The position numbers and the translations under genes were made by a program. From Hyphomicrobium sp. (GTDB lineage Bacteria; Pseudomonadota; Alphaproteobacteria; Rhizobiales; Hyphomicrobiaceae), in the NCBI GenBank assembly GCA_002928735.1, contig PERL01000009.1, positions 1 to 64,000 of the forward strand: a stretch of 64,000 nt of DNA. The letters are read 5' to 3'. Shown piece after piece: positions 18,486-26,072 of the stretch; the stretch's first letter is position 1; each line of letters opens with the position of its first letter. A model generated the notes under the pieces. It saw nothing but the letters and a program-made list of their open reading frames with translations, was not told the DNA's origin and did no database searches.

Positions 18486-18872
18486 TTAGCGGCTTCCTGT
18501 GCGGGTAAAGAGGCGGGCGGAACCTGCAACACGGGCAGAGGCAAGGCGACTGGGAAATCCTGTATTTCCGGGGAAGGCGACAACGGTGGCCGTGCCTTGG
18601 GACGATCCGGCTGTTTCACGAACAGCGTTGGCGTCTTCACCGGCGGCAGCTGCGGTGCTTGTACCGGCTGACGTACCAGCGGACGGGGTGACGGCGGTTC
18701 CGGTCGCGGTGACGGTGGATGTGCCGTCGATGGTTCCGTCTGATGCAATGGTGACTGTTGATACGGCCGCGGCGGTTGATGTGCCAGTGGCCGTGCCGAC
18801 GCCGGTTTGGTAATCTGTAAGGTCTGCGGCTTCCGCTAGGGCGCTCTTGCCTAGAGCGTTGAAGCCAAGCAC
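18486..18872 (-). CDS. Low-complexity Thr/Ala/Gly-rich phage protein
   Basis: 128 aa dominated by TGTSTAAAVSTVTI-like repeats, then a basic end. Fits snugly between flanking genes (2-base and 1-base gaps). A Pro/Ser-rich frame also stays open on the same strand (18419-18748), a side effect of the repeats. Possibly a fibre or adhesion segment. Confidence 0.5.
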   Translation of the reverse strand: MLGFNALGKSALAEAADLTDYQTGVGTATGTSTAAAVSTVTIASDGTIDGTSTVTATGTAVTPSAGTSAGTSTAAAAGEDANAVRETAGSSQGTATVVAFPGNTGFPSRLASARVAGSARLFTRTGSR

Positions 18873-18873
18873 G

Positions 18874-19188
18874 TTAGCTCACCTTCACGGGGTTGATTGG
18901 TTGCACCGTGGCGCGAGCTTGAAGCGCGGCTACTTCCTCTTCATGGGACTTTACTGCAGCGGTCATGCCTGCAACGAAGCCGGAAAAGATCGCAGCGCAA
19001 ACCTCGTGAATTGTAGGCTGGCGGTGATTTCCGTTCTCGTCTTTCCACTGGTCCCGGTAAACGTGCGCGCCAAAGGCGATGATACGGGCGCTTTCTCCGG
19101 TCGCAGTATCATAAATGTGAATAGAGCCGGCCCCCTGCTGCACGCTGCCGGACTGATCGCCTTCAACGATAAAGGTCAGCTTGCCCAT
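18874..19188 (-). CDS. Small phage protein, unknown function
   Basis: 104 aa. MGKLTFIVEGDQSGSVQQGAG opening, a beta-rich first half and a helical C-terminus (HEEEVAALQARATV). Its stop is two bases from the next start. No family recognised; in the block of fibre-related genes. Confidence 0.55.
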   Translation of the reverse strand: MGKLTFIVEGDQSGSVQQGAGSIHIYDTATGESARIIAFGAHVYRDQWKDENGNHRQPTIHEVCAAIFSGFVAGMTAAVKSHEEEVAALQARATVQPINPVKVS

Positions 19189-19376
19189 TAGGCGGCGTCC
19201 TTGTTCATATTAATGACGTTGGCTTCAGCCTTGGCGGCTTCAACGGCCGCGGTCAGCTTGTTGAGGATGTGGGCGGCCTGGGCTGCGACCTGAAGGCCAG
19301 CGGCTTTCACGCCAAGGTCCATCAGGCTGGTCAAAGCCTGAAGTTCTTGTTCGTTGAGTTCGAGCTTGGTGATCAT
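19188..19376 (-). CDS. Small helical phage protein
   Basis: 62 aa, almost all helix (MITKLELNEQELQALTSLMD ... AAVEAAKAEANVI). Its stop overlaps the next start by one base (TAATG type). Amphipathic; may form a coiled-coil oligomer. Unknown function. Confidence 0.55.
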   Translation of the reverse strand: MITKLELNEQELQALTSLMDLGVKAAGLQVAAQAAHILNKLTAAVEAAKAEANVINMNKDAA

Positions 19377-19385
19377 GGTCCCTCT

Positions 19386-20471
19386 TTAGCTGACGACGGC
19401 GATCTTGCGGCTATTTCCAGCCGCGTCTTTTATTGTGATGTAACCCGTGACAGTTTCGGCGGCGATGGCGGAATGTGTGCCGAACTTGACAAGCCCTGCC
19501 CCTGCTGGGGTCAAAGCAACATCCATGTCATCTGAACCCGTGCCTGCCGTTTCTGCGGCAAGTGTGGCGGTGTTTGACGCACATGAAAGCGATGCACGCT
19601 CGTAGTTGCTGGCGTCGGTGTAGGTTTCATAAACCCGAAACGTTTGAGCATTCGTCCCACGACGCTGTGCAACAGTGTCGGCTGCGTCGCGGAGAAGTAT
19701 CGTATCTGGACTGTTATTCGATACGCCCGCAGACCAACCAAACGGCTGGTCTGATTTCAACCTCAGACCGTTTCCGTCTGCTGAAAAAGACCAAATCTGA
19801 GTGCCACCAACACTAAAATTCCACGGATTGCCGCCATTGTAATCCATCTCAAAAGCGACATTGCCGCCGAACCGTGCGCCCGACATTCTAAAGTTAGACC
19901 CGTCAGCCCGTGCACGGATTTGGCTTACGCCGCCGATTTGGAGGTCCATTAAGTTGGCCGCCGCATTCGCCGCCGTGTTCGTAATGTTAAGTTTGAACGC
20001 TGTCGGCGTACCGCTGGTATTCCATGTTCCTGCGAGATCAATAAGGCTCTGAGCGTTGGAGCCTGTCAGGCTGTACCCTGTAACGGCTAGGGCGTTGGTA
20101 TTAGCGGCTGGGGTGATGGTTTGGGTAGCGGTGAAGGTGTTAGCGGTGAGAAATGCCGTGCCAATGTCAGACACTAGCGCAGTGACAAAGATCGTCGCGC
20201 TGCCGCTCAGGTTTATCTTGCTGGTGCCAGACGTGCCGCTGATCTTGGAGAGCGTGACCGTATCACGGCTAAACGTGGTTCCCGAGCTGGTGTAGGTGCC
20301 GACGCCAATTTCAAAGTCGTTTCCGTCTTCGATGCAGTAGCTGTAAACCGTCGCGTTGGCGGCTCCCGCTTCGGCAAACGTCGCAAACCCCGCAACCGCA
20401 GAGCCGAGCGTGATCGTGCCCGTGCCGGTCGTGGCTGTCGTCATGCGTGCGCGGTTGAGGAGGGCTCCCAT
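19386..20471 (-). CDS. Tail fibre-like protein
   Basis: 361 aa, Thr/Ser/Gly/Asn-rich beta repeats (ATTGTGTITLGSAVAGFATF; TANTFTATQTITPAAN), typical of fibres and appendages. The C-terminal part (KFGTHSAIAAETVTGYITIKD) is the short beta end often seen in fibre proteins of Rhizobiales phages. Encodes no enzyme motif. Upstream of terminase rather than near the main fibre gene, so perhaps a second receptor-binding protein. Confidence 0.65.
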   Translation of the reverse strand: MGALLNRARMTTATTGTGTITLGSAVAGFATFAEAGAANATVYSYCIEDGNDFEIGVGTYTSSGTTFSRDTVTLSKISGTSGTSKINLSGSATIFVTALVSDIGTAFLTANTFTATQTITPAANTNALAVTGYSLTGSNAQSLIDLAGTWNTSGTPTAFKLNITNTAANAAANLMDLQIGGVSQIRARADGSNFRMSGARFGGNVAFEMDYNGGNPWNFSVGGTQIWSFSADGNGLRLKSDQPFGWSAGVSNNSPDTILLRDAADTVAQRRGTNAQTFRVYETYTDASNYERASLSCASNTATLAAETAGTGSDDMDVALTPAGAGLVKFGTHSAIAAETVTGYITIKDAAGNSRKIAVVS

Positions 20472-20909
20472 TTAGTCCTCAGTCACAGCGGTTGCGGTCG
20501 TCAGACGAGGCGTAACGCCGGTGGAGACGCTAATGCTGGGGGAGACGGCCCCCTTGTAGAGCAGGACGCCCGCGCCGCTTGAAGCCGTGCCAATGCCAAA
20601 GTGCGTAATGTTAGCCGTCGAGCCGGTGCATTCGGGGAAGTCGATGTTTGCAGCGGGGGACACGCTGTTATTGGTCACGGTAAAGCCGGACCCGGAGCGA
20701 GCGACGGCAACACGGGCATAGGATGTGTATGTGGCTTCGCTTGTCGTCTGGTCGCCAGCCTCGCCTGGGTCGCCCGTGTGCAGGGACACGTAGAGCGAAC
20801 CCGCCGTGGATGAGCCACGTAGCCCGGTCGCATCCCCGATGTTGGCCGCGTTGGTGTTCTTAAAGAGCAGTTCGAGGAGCGCGTTTTCCCAGGCATTGGT
20901 CTTAGACAT
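20472..20909 (-). CDS. Conserved small phage tail protein
   Basis: 145 aa. The helical opening (NAWENALLELLFKNTNAANIG) and LYVSLHTGDPGEAGDQTTSE define a small protein found next to fibre genes in many proteobacterial phages. C-terminus is Thr-rich. Role unknown, probably tail attachment. Confidence 0.65.
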   Translation of the reverse strand: MSKTNAWENALLELLFKNTNAANIGDATGLRGSSTAGSLYVSLHTGDPGEAGDQTTSEATYTSYARVAVARSGSGFTVTNNSVSPAANIDFPECTGSTANITHFGIGTASSGAGVLLYKGAVSPSISVSTGVTPRLTTATAVTED

Positions 20910-22052
20910 TTAGTTGGCTCCCACGGGGGCGGATTTCCTCAGGATTTCAGCGAGTTTCGCCAAAGCATCTTCTGCCTTGCCCTCGACACGGAGAAACACG
21001 TTCTGGTTGCCGGCGTGAGGCTTTTCACCGGCTTTGATTTCCCGGTAGCGGTCTTCGATCTGGGCGCGGGTTTCAGACATGGCGACGGGGGCGGGCTGGA
21101 CCGGCATGGGGCGCCCGGTCAAGGTAGCCATCAGGCGGCCAAACCACGGCTTGCGGGGGCGGCCTTCATATTCCTCAGCCTTGACCAGCCAACCGGCGAT
21201 GGTGAGGAACAGGGCAAGAACCAACACAGTCAGAAGCGACTGCGAAAGCTGAAGGTCTTCCAAGCTCATCCCCGTCAGGCGGCGCAGATTGTCAAGGTCT
21301 GCACGGTCAGCCGTAGCCAGCACCGGAGCGAGGCTTGCGGCCTTACGGGCGTCTGCCAATTCCTGTTCGGCGGCACCTAAGCTGATGGCCATTTTGGCGA
21401 TCAAATCCCACCGCTCCACTTCGGCCTTAGCCATCTCGTAGTTTTTGCAGAACTCGCGCGTCTGCGGTCCCTTGGTGACGGTGCAGCCTTCCGTGATCCC
21501 GGTGAACCACTTGTGGGCCTCTGCCGTGTTCACAGCGGCGCGGGCGTCAGCCACGTTGCGCCACGGCTTAATGTTGGCTTGGCCTTCGATGGGATCGAGG
21601 GCGGCGCGTTCCTTGCGGAGCCGTTCGAGCTTGGCTTCAGCGTCAGCCACGGCCTTGGCGTTGTTGTCGGACTTGGAAAACGCCGTGAGCTGGGCATTCG
21701 TCAGGTTGCTCTGGTTGTTCGAGGCCACGCTTAGGGTGGAGTTGACCTCCCAAGCGATGGCACCGCAGATGATGAGGCCCCAAAGGGCGAAAGCGCCGAC
21801 TTGGCGCTCATACCAAGCGCGGCACGCCTTCTGAGCGCCGATGTAGTGAAAGCCAACGGCAGAGAGGCCCAACAGAACCAGAATGGCCTGCGTTGCGCCG
21901 TCCTTGGCCTTGTCGCCGGAGTAGTAGATCACGGAAATGACGCTGGCGAGGATGGCGCAGCGAATCAGCCATCGCTCGGGTTTGTCGAGGGCTGCGGAGA
22001 TGGCATCGCGGGCGGTGCCGATGAGGCCGCCGGGGGTGGATACGGTCGTCAT
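20910..22052 (-). CDS. Four-helix membrane protein with coiled-coil domain
   Basis: 380 aa. Start set at ATG 22052 because of a strong AAGGAGGG site; an in-frame ATG 51 bases upstream has none. Three membrane helices (about residues 30-120), a 150-residue charged helical domain with a Cys pair (EGCTVTKGPQTREFC), a fourth helix (SLLTVLVLALFLTIAGWLV) and a cytoplasmic tail ending in a helix. Same layout as the gene at 25113. Unknown function; a host-interaction or superinfection role is possible. Confidence 0.65.
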   Translation of the reverse strand: MTTVSTPGGLIGTARDAISAALDKPERWLIRCAILASVISVIYYSGDKAKDGATQAILVLLGLSAVGFHYIGAQKACRAWYERQVGAFALWGLIICGAIAWEVNSTLSVASNNQSNLTNAQLTAFSKSDNNAKAVADAEAKLERLRKERAALDPIEGQANIKPWRNVADARAAVNTAEAHKWFTGITEGCTVTKGPQTREFCKNYEMAKAEVERWDLIAKMAISLGAAEQELADARKAASLAPVLATADRADLDNLRRLTGMSLEDLQLSQSLLTVLVLALFLTIAGWLVKAEEYEGRPRKPWFGRLMATLTGRPMPVQPAPVAMSETRAQIEDRYREIKAGEKPHAGNQNVFLRVEGKAEDALAKLAEILRKSAPVGAN

Positions 22053-22179
22053 GGGGGCTTCCCTCCTTGGGGGCTGGGGGACGCGCACAAGTTGTAGTTT
22101 CACATGAAACGGTCAGATATGCTTGACGAGAAATCCGCAGATGGCGGTTTCTAGGCCAGAACCGGGGGGAACTATATAC

Positions 22180-22208
22180 TTGACTGAACACGCCTGACGG
22201 CATATATT
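22180..22208 (+). promoter_or_regulatory. Promoter of the transposase gene
   Basis: TTGACT and TATATT separated by 17 bases, ending 30 bases before the ATG at 22238: a near-consensus sigma-70 promoter, unusually strong for this GC-rich region. Confidence 0.6.
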
Positions 22209-22237
22209 GGTTTCAGATCGCAATTGGATTTGAAGCC

Positions 22238-23161
22238 ATGACCATCAATCTAACTGATCCTGTATTTCACGACGAAACGAAAGCCCGCGAGTTTCTTGAG
22301 AAACAGCGCTGGCCTCACGGTCCCGTCTGCCCTTACTGCAACGAGACCAAGAACGCTGTCCGTCTCGGTGGCGAAGCCGCCGCCAAGGGCCAAGTCCTTT
22401 GCCGTCCCTGCCGTAAGAAATTCACCGTGACGGTCGGAACCGTCATGGAGCGCTCGCACATCCCTCTGACCAAGTGGCTGATGGCCTTCCGGCTCATGGC
22501 CTCCAGCAAGAAGGGCATGTCGGCCCACCAGCTTCACCGCATGATGGGCATTACCTACAAGACCGCGTGGTTCCTCAACATGCGCGTCCGCGAAGCCATG
22601 GGCCTTGGCCCTGATCCTGCAAAGTCGGCCGGCCCTCTAGGTGGCGCTGGCAAGATCGTAGAGAGCGACGAAACCTTTGTTGGTGGCAAGGCCAAGAACG
22701 CCAAGAAGGGCAAGCCCACGCCTAAGAAAACGCCTGTGGTCGCCCTGATCGAACGTGGCGGCGAAATGCGCGCCAAGGTCGTAGCCGATGTGACCGCCAA
22801 GACGGTTCGCAAGGTCCTCGTCACGCAGGTTTCCCGCAAGTCCCACCTGATGACGGACGATAGCCTTGTCTATTACTGGCTGGGCCGCGAGTTTGCTGCC
22901 CATGACAGCGTGAACCACTCCAAAGACGAGTACGTGCGCGGCAAGGCTCATTGCAACACCGCTGAGAGCTACTTCGCCCTCTTGAAGCGCGGCATCATGG
23001 GCTCGTTTCATTCCGTGTCAGAACAGCACTTGCAGCGCTACGCCGATGAGTTCGCATTCCGCTGGAACCACCGCCAGCTTGATGACACGGCCCGCGCCAA
23101 CGAAATCATCAAGGCGACGAAGGGTAAGCGCCTCACATATCGGCCGACTAACGAAGCCTAA
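22238..23161 (+). CDS. IS1595-family transposase
   Basis: 307 aa. N-terminal zinc ribbon CPYC (31-34) and CRPC (55-58), a KKGMSAHQLHRMMGITYKTAW helix-turn-helix, then the ISXO2-like catalytic domain with ESDETFVGG (D144), HLMTDDS (D207/208) and CNTAESYF (N240, E243). Full length and apparently intact, so the element may still move. It sits in the phage accessory region, opposite to late transcription. Confidence 0.92.
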   Translation: MTINLTDPVFHDETKAREFLEKQRWPHGPVCPYCNETKNAVRLGGEAAAKGQVLCRPCRKKFTVTVGTVMERSHIPLTKWLMAFRLMASSKKGMSAHQLHRMMGITYKTAWFLNMRVREAMGLGPDPAKSAGPLGGAGKIVESDETFVGGKAKNAKKGKPTPKKTPVVALIERGGEMRAKVVADVTAKTVRKVLVTQVSRKSHLMTDDSLVYYWLGREFAAHDSVNHSKDEYVRGKAHCNTAESYFALLKRGIMGSFHSVSEQHLQRYADEFAFRWNHRQLDDTARANEIIKATKGKRLTYRPTNEA

Positions 23162-23177
23162 GACCTTGAAACAGAAG

Positions 23178-23212
23178 GCCCGACGCCTCGTTTATAAGAG
23201 GAAGCGTCGGGC
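23178..23212 (+). terminator. Hairpin after the transposase
   Basis: GCCCGACGC and GCGTCGGGC form a 9-bp stem around a 17-base loop, 16 bases past the transposase stop. No T-run follows, so it may work as an mRNA end or a Rho-independent site of weak type. Confidence 0.45.
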
Positions 23213-23265
23213 TCGCGACTCACGCTAAGTTGTAGGTGTCAAGACTGCAACTTACGGGGTCACGA

Positions 23266-23559
23266 ATGGATCAGTACCAAGTCAATGTAGCGGTGCGCCT
23301 GCTCGCCTTAGAAGAAGTGCTCGTGCACGTAGCCAAGGTTCTGTTTGTAGCCATTGGCGCAACCGAACAAGGTATGGCCGATTTACGGGAGCGAGCATCT
23401 CAAAAACTTCAGGAAAGCCATCTGCCAGGGTTTGAACCGGCTCTTTCAGACCACCTATCAGCTGAGCTTCAGGTGGCAGTAGACGAGATGCTCTCTCGGA
23501 TAGAGACGGGGGCGGCCATTCTAAGAATGCAACTGCACGACGCGCATCCGAAAGATTAA
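23266..23559 (+). CDS. Small helical protein of the accessory locus
   Basis: 97 aa starting MDQYQVNVAVRLLALEE; entirely helical and amphipathic, slightly acidic. No strong ribosome site. Just right of the IS and ending 10 bases before the convergent 49-aa gene. Not recognised. Confidence 0.45.
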   Translation: MDQYQVNVAVRLLALEEVLVHVAKVLFVAIGATEQGMADLRERASQKLQESHLPGFEPALSDHLSAELQVAVDEMLSRIETGAAILRMQLHDAHPKD

Positions 23560-23568
23560 GTCCATCGC

Positions 23569-23718
23569 TCATTTCTTTTGGCCCTTGGCAGATTTTTTTG
23601 CACTTGGCGTGAATGGCTTTGGCGGCGTCTCAAGCGCCTTCTTCACCCCGCGCATGAAGCGATCTTCTGCGCCGGGCTCATCTTGAACCTTCGGCTTTTC
23701 TATTGGTGCTTTTGCCAT
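23569..23718 (-). CDS. 49-aa basic protein divergent from the HEPN-like gene
   Basis: 49 aa: MAKAPIEKPKVQ..., RFMRGVKKALETPPKPF, and a Lys-rich end. The K-ALETPPKP core resembles short orphan proteins common in alphaproteobacterial islands. A GGAGG lies 11 bases before the ATG. Start codon overlaps the divergent HEPN-like start (CATG). It could be a small antitoxin-like partner, but this is inference. Confidence 0.55.
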   Translation of the reverse strand: MAKAPIEKPKVQDEPGAEDRFMRGVKKALETPPKPFTPSAKKSAKGQKK

Positions 23719-24304
23719 GACTGAAGATGCCTCCACCTACACCATCGGATCACTCGGCACGGCTCGCCAGATGGCCGGAATGATCGGAGAGTTTATTGCC
23801 GCATGGGGAATGCTAGAGCACTCAATGCGACTCGTCCTCATGAACGTCGTTAGCATCCACCACGAAGCCGCCGAAGCTATTCTTTACGCCGTTAAGAACA
23901 CATCTGCCAAGATAGACATTCTGGCCGATCTGACTCGGAGAGGAGACTTTAAGAGAAAAGACGAGTTGCTCGACGCCCTATCAGAAGTGTCCCGATTATC
24001 GAGCAAGAGGAACGAGCTGCTGCACTGCCTTATAGGCTTGGACCAAGAGAATAACGTTGTCAGATGGGACTTCCGTTACGGGGCAACTGATCCAGAGCGT
24101 CTGCGAACCATAACCGTCGATGAACTCTTGGAAACGATAATGGAAGTGACAGACGCCTATAACTTCCTAGCTATTGCGCTTCACGATCATGAAGGGCCGC
24201 GGCCCCCATGGCGTAGTAAATACTTTCAACAGCGTCCCGCAATCGGAGAGGGCTCAAAGCGTCAGCGCCAAAGACTCGGGCGAAAGCGTCGACCCCGGCG
24301 CTAA
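23717..24304 (+). CDS. HEPN-like protein (R-N-x3-H motif)
   Basis: 195 aa. Helical core (EFIAAWGMLEHSMRLVLMN; ISHR-free helices to residue 110) with SSKRNELLHC, where R98-N99-x3-H103 fits the HEPN ribonuclease signature (R, polar residue, H). HEPN RNases act in toxin-antitoxin and abortive-infection systems. The C-terminal 30 residues are very basic (KRQRQRLGRKRRPRR) and lie antisense to the 70-aa gene. A strong hairpin terminator follows the stop. Ribosome site is weak; a later ATG is possible. Confidence 0.5.
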   Translation: MTEDASTYTIGSLGTARQMAGMIGEFIAAWGMLEHSMRLVLMNVVSIHHEAAEAILYAVKNTSAKIDILADLTRRGDFKRKDELLDALSEVSRLSSKRNELLHCLIGLDQENNVVRWDFRYGATDPERLRTITVDELLETIMEVTDAYNFLAIALHDHEGPRPPWRSKYFQQRPAIGEGSKRQRQRLGRKRRPRR

Positions 24305-24383
24305 TCATTTCGGGCGTCACCTCTAATTGGGTGACGCCCTTTTCATTTCCAGCCCTGTCACGGCAATCGCAGGTATCGCACAT
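24171..24383 (-). CDS. Small phage protein (EVTPEMI-type)
   Basis: 70 aa; the conserved part starts at LEVTPEMISAGVDAFARVFG and runs through RDAVESIYYAM, a pattern seen in small phage proteins upstream of replication or late genes. The true start may be the GTG or ATG within that segment. Its 3' two thirds lie antisense to the HEPN-like gene. Confidence 0.55.
   Translation of the reverse strand: MCDTCDCRDRAGNEKGVTQLEVTPEMISAGVDAFARVFGADALSPLRLRDAVESIYYAMGAAALHDREAQ
24312..24343 (+). terminator. Rho-independent terminator after the HEPN-like gene
   Basis: GGGCGTCACC and GGTGACGCCC form a perfect 10-bp stem with an 8-base loop, followed by TTTT, 8 bases after the HEPN-like stop. It also covers the start region of the opposing 70-aa gene, so it may act on that mRNA too. 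Confidence 0.7.
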
Positions 24384-24520
24384 TCGGTCTGTTCACTCAA
24401 GTATATAAGTCCCTTAGCAACGCAGTACGCCACGCTAGACCTGTGAAGCGATTTGGCGTTTACGTCAATAGATTGTGCCAAATCTTTGACGATGCCTACC
24501 AGGTGTTGCGCGTTGGATTC
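24323..24520 (-). pseudogene. Open coding-like frame with no start codon
   Basis: 65 codons that read like a real protein (AQHLVGIVKDLAQSIDVNAK; VAYCVAKGLIYL) but have no ATG, GTG or TTG at the front. A GTG one frame away (overlapping the 87-aa gene stop) would fit if one base were missing, so a single-base frameshift is likely. Could also be chance. Confidence 0.3.
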
Positions 24521-24782
24521 ACTCCCCCTTATCTTGAAGCGCGCGGATGGCGGTGGCGATATGAGCGCAGGCTGAATTCCAACCCTCTATGAAATCGGCG
24601 CACACGTCGCCCATGTCGGCAACCGGGAAGTCAATGTCGCGCGCGATGATCAGCGCCTTCTCATAGGCTGCGTTCTCTGCTTCACGAAGGGCGGCGGCGA
24701 TGGCATCTTGCAATTGCGCCTGAAAGTGAACCGGGGTGTGCCTGATGGCAATCTCCCTCGCTCTCTCTGCTGCGTCCGTCAT
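24519..24782 (-). CDS. Small phage protein, unknown function
   Basis: 87 aa from MTDAAERAREIAIRHTP; ATG overlaps the upstream stop (ATGA). Helical, with AAALREAENAAYEKALIIA and a Cys-containing end typical of small phage proteins of this order. No function assigned. Confidence 0.65.
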   Translation of the reverse strand: MTDAAERAREIAIRHTPVHFQAQLQDAIAAALREAENAAYEKALIIARDIDFPVADMGDVCADFIEGWNSACAHIATAIRALQDKGE

Positions 24783-24964
24783 TTGCGCTTGCCCTTTCGT
24801 CCTGCATCGATCCACTCGCGATAGACCTGGGAGATTGAGACGCCCCGGCGGTCAGCCTCTTGGCTGGCCTCTGCGTCCTGACGCTCGAAAACCATAAGCT
24901 GGATGCGCTTTAGCGGTTCGCCACTTGGCGGACGGCCCCGGCGCTTGTGTTGTGTGTCCTTCAT
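24779..24964 (-). CDS. Ribbon-helix-helix-like DNA-binding protein
   Basis: 61 aa. N-terminal AT-hook-like KRRGRPPSGEPLKR, then an IQLMVFERQDAEASQEADRRG strand-helix and SISQVYREWI helix, the layout of small RHH regulators. It is the first gene of a short minus-strand pair and divergent from the membrane protein at 25113, so it may control the shared intergenic region. Confidence 0.65.
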   Translation of the reverse strand: MKDTQHKRRGRPPSGEPLKRIQLMVFERQDAEASQEADRRGVSISQVYREWIDAGRKGKRK

Positions 24965-25006
24965 GCCGCAATAATTACAGCACTAAAAAAAGATCGTCAA
25001 CCCCTA

Positions 25007-25035
25007 TTGCAATCTAATTAGGTGTGTAATATATT
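25007..25035 (+). promoter_or_regulatory. Promoter of the membrane-protein gene at 25113
   Basis: TTGCAA and TATATT with 17-base spacing in an AT-rich 60-base stretch. It lies in the 148-base divergent gap between the RHH-like gene and the membrane protein, 78 bases before the ATG. Confidence 0.55.
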
Positions 25036-25112
25036 ATAGGGAGTTGAGGCCGGAAGTGCGCGAACACCCCGGCCTCGGCGCTTCAACCCAATCTGCCGAA
25101 AGGACTTTAGCA

Positions 25113-25964
25113 ATGAAGAAAGTAACAGCACTCGGGGCACTCGGTCTAGCCGGTGCCCTTCTCGGGCTCCAAGTTATCCTTGGGCTTGAATACACGGCCG
25201 GGGGCACCCTCGGCACTCAGGTGGGCATGGTGCTCGCCATGGTGACGCTGGCGGCCTTGCCGGTGTTCATTGAAGCAGCACGGCGCTACGGGCTCCCGCT
25301 GTTGAGCTGGGCGCTTGTAGTTCCCTTCGTGGCCTTCCTCGCCTATTCGCTTCCCGCCACCACGGGGCGCACCGGTGAGATCAAGGAAACGAAGGTGTCG
25401 GCCGCCAATGACGTGGCCCGCATCCGTGACGACATCCAGCGCACGACCGTCACCCTTGATTGGGCTCGGAAGGACTGGATGACGGAATGTGGCACCGGAG
25501 AAGGCAAAAAGTGCCGGGCCAAACGGAATACGGTACAGGCTCTTGAGGATCGCGTTGCGAAGCTGGAAACCGATCTGAAGAAAGCGCCGGCGGCACACGG
25601 CGACCTCGGCTCTGATCTTTGGGCCTGGGCCACCGGTGCCGACGCTGCCACCGTCCGCAAGGTTTCAGTGCTGGCGTTTGCCATCGGAATGGACTTCGCA
25701 ATCTGGGCTCTGATCTGGCTTGCAACGTCGCTTCTGACGGCCCCTATCCGGTCAGCCAACGACAACGTTCAAACGTCGTTTGCAACGCCGGAGCCGCTGC
25801 CCCCGGCAACCGCGATCCCGCCGAAGATCAAGGGTGAGAACATCGTGGATTGGACACGGGAGTTTCGGAAGGTCCACAAGCGCGATCCGAAGTGGCCGGA
25901 AGTCAAGGCTCAGTTTCCTGAGGCTTCTAAAACGACGGCATGGCGTCGGGTGAAAGCAGCCTGA
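25113..25964 (+). CDS. Four-helix membrane protein with DNA-binding-like tail
   Basis: 283 aa; start ATG has AAAGGA 7 bases upstream. Three membrane helices, a coiled-coil loop with a Cys pair (TECGTGEGKKC) in residues about 110-170, a fourth helix (AIGMDFAIWALIWLATSLL) and a soluble tail ending WTREFRKVHKRDPKWP...TTAWRRV, which looks like a small helix-turn-helix. It stands alone on the plus strand with its own promoter and terminator, so it is likely expressed in the lysogen. Role unknown. Confidence 0.65.
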   Translation: MKKVTALGALGLAGALLGLQVILGLEYTAGGTLGTQVGMVLAMVTLAALPVFIEAARRYGLPLLSWALVVPFVAFLAYSLPATTGRTGEIKETKVSAANDVARIRDDIQRTTVTLDWARKDWMTECGTGEGKKCRAKRNTVQALEDRVAKLETDLKKAPAAHGDLGSDLWAWATGADAATVRKVSVLAFAIGMDFAIWALIWLATSLLTAPIRSANDNVQTSFATPEPLPPATAIPPKIKGENIVDWTREFRKVHKRDPKWPEVKAQFPEASKTTAWRRVKAA

Positions 25965-25989
25965 ACCTGTGCAGTTTCTGCAAAAGTTG

Positions 25990-26022
25990 AACCCGCTCGG
26001 AGCGAGCCGGGCGGGTTTCTTT
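25990..26022 (+). terminator. Rho-independent terminator
   Basis: AACCCGCTCGG pairs with CCGGGCGGGTT (11 bp, one wobble) around a 6-base loop and is followed by TCTTTTT. Placed 25 bases after the membrane-protein stop. A tandem 11-mer (GCCGGTTCCAA, twice, 26033-26054) follows. Confidence 0.75.
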
Positions 26023-26072
26023 TTGTAGTTCCGCCGGTTCCAAGCCGGTTCCAAGGCGGAACCCGCGCGGTT

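Larger units (their letters stand above)
22089..23253. mobile_element. IS1595-type insertion sequence (ends tentative)
   Basis: One transposase gene with flanking inverted repeats AAGTTGTAGTTT (22089-22100) and AGACTGCAACTT (23242-23253), matching in 10 of 12 positions. The adjacent 8-mers (ACGCGCAC and ACGGGGTC) agree in only 5 of 8 places, so the target duplication is not certain. AAGTTGTAG also occurs at 23227, making a local hairpin, so the right edge could differ by some bases. Confidence 0.55.

Noticed and set aside
18419-18748. Pro/Ser-rich 109-aa frame
   Set aside because: Alternate reading of the Thr/Ala repeats of the 128-aa gene; crosses the next gene start.
22081-22140. Extra coding start for the 380-aa membrane protein at 22103
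   Set aside because: No ribosome site; the ATG at 22052 has AAGGAGGG.
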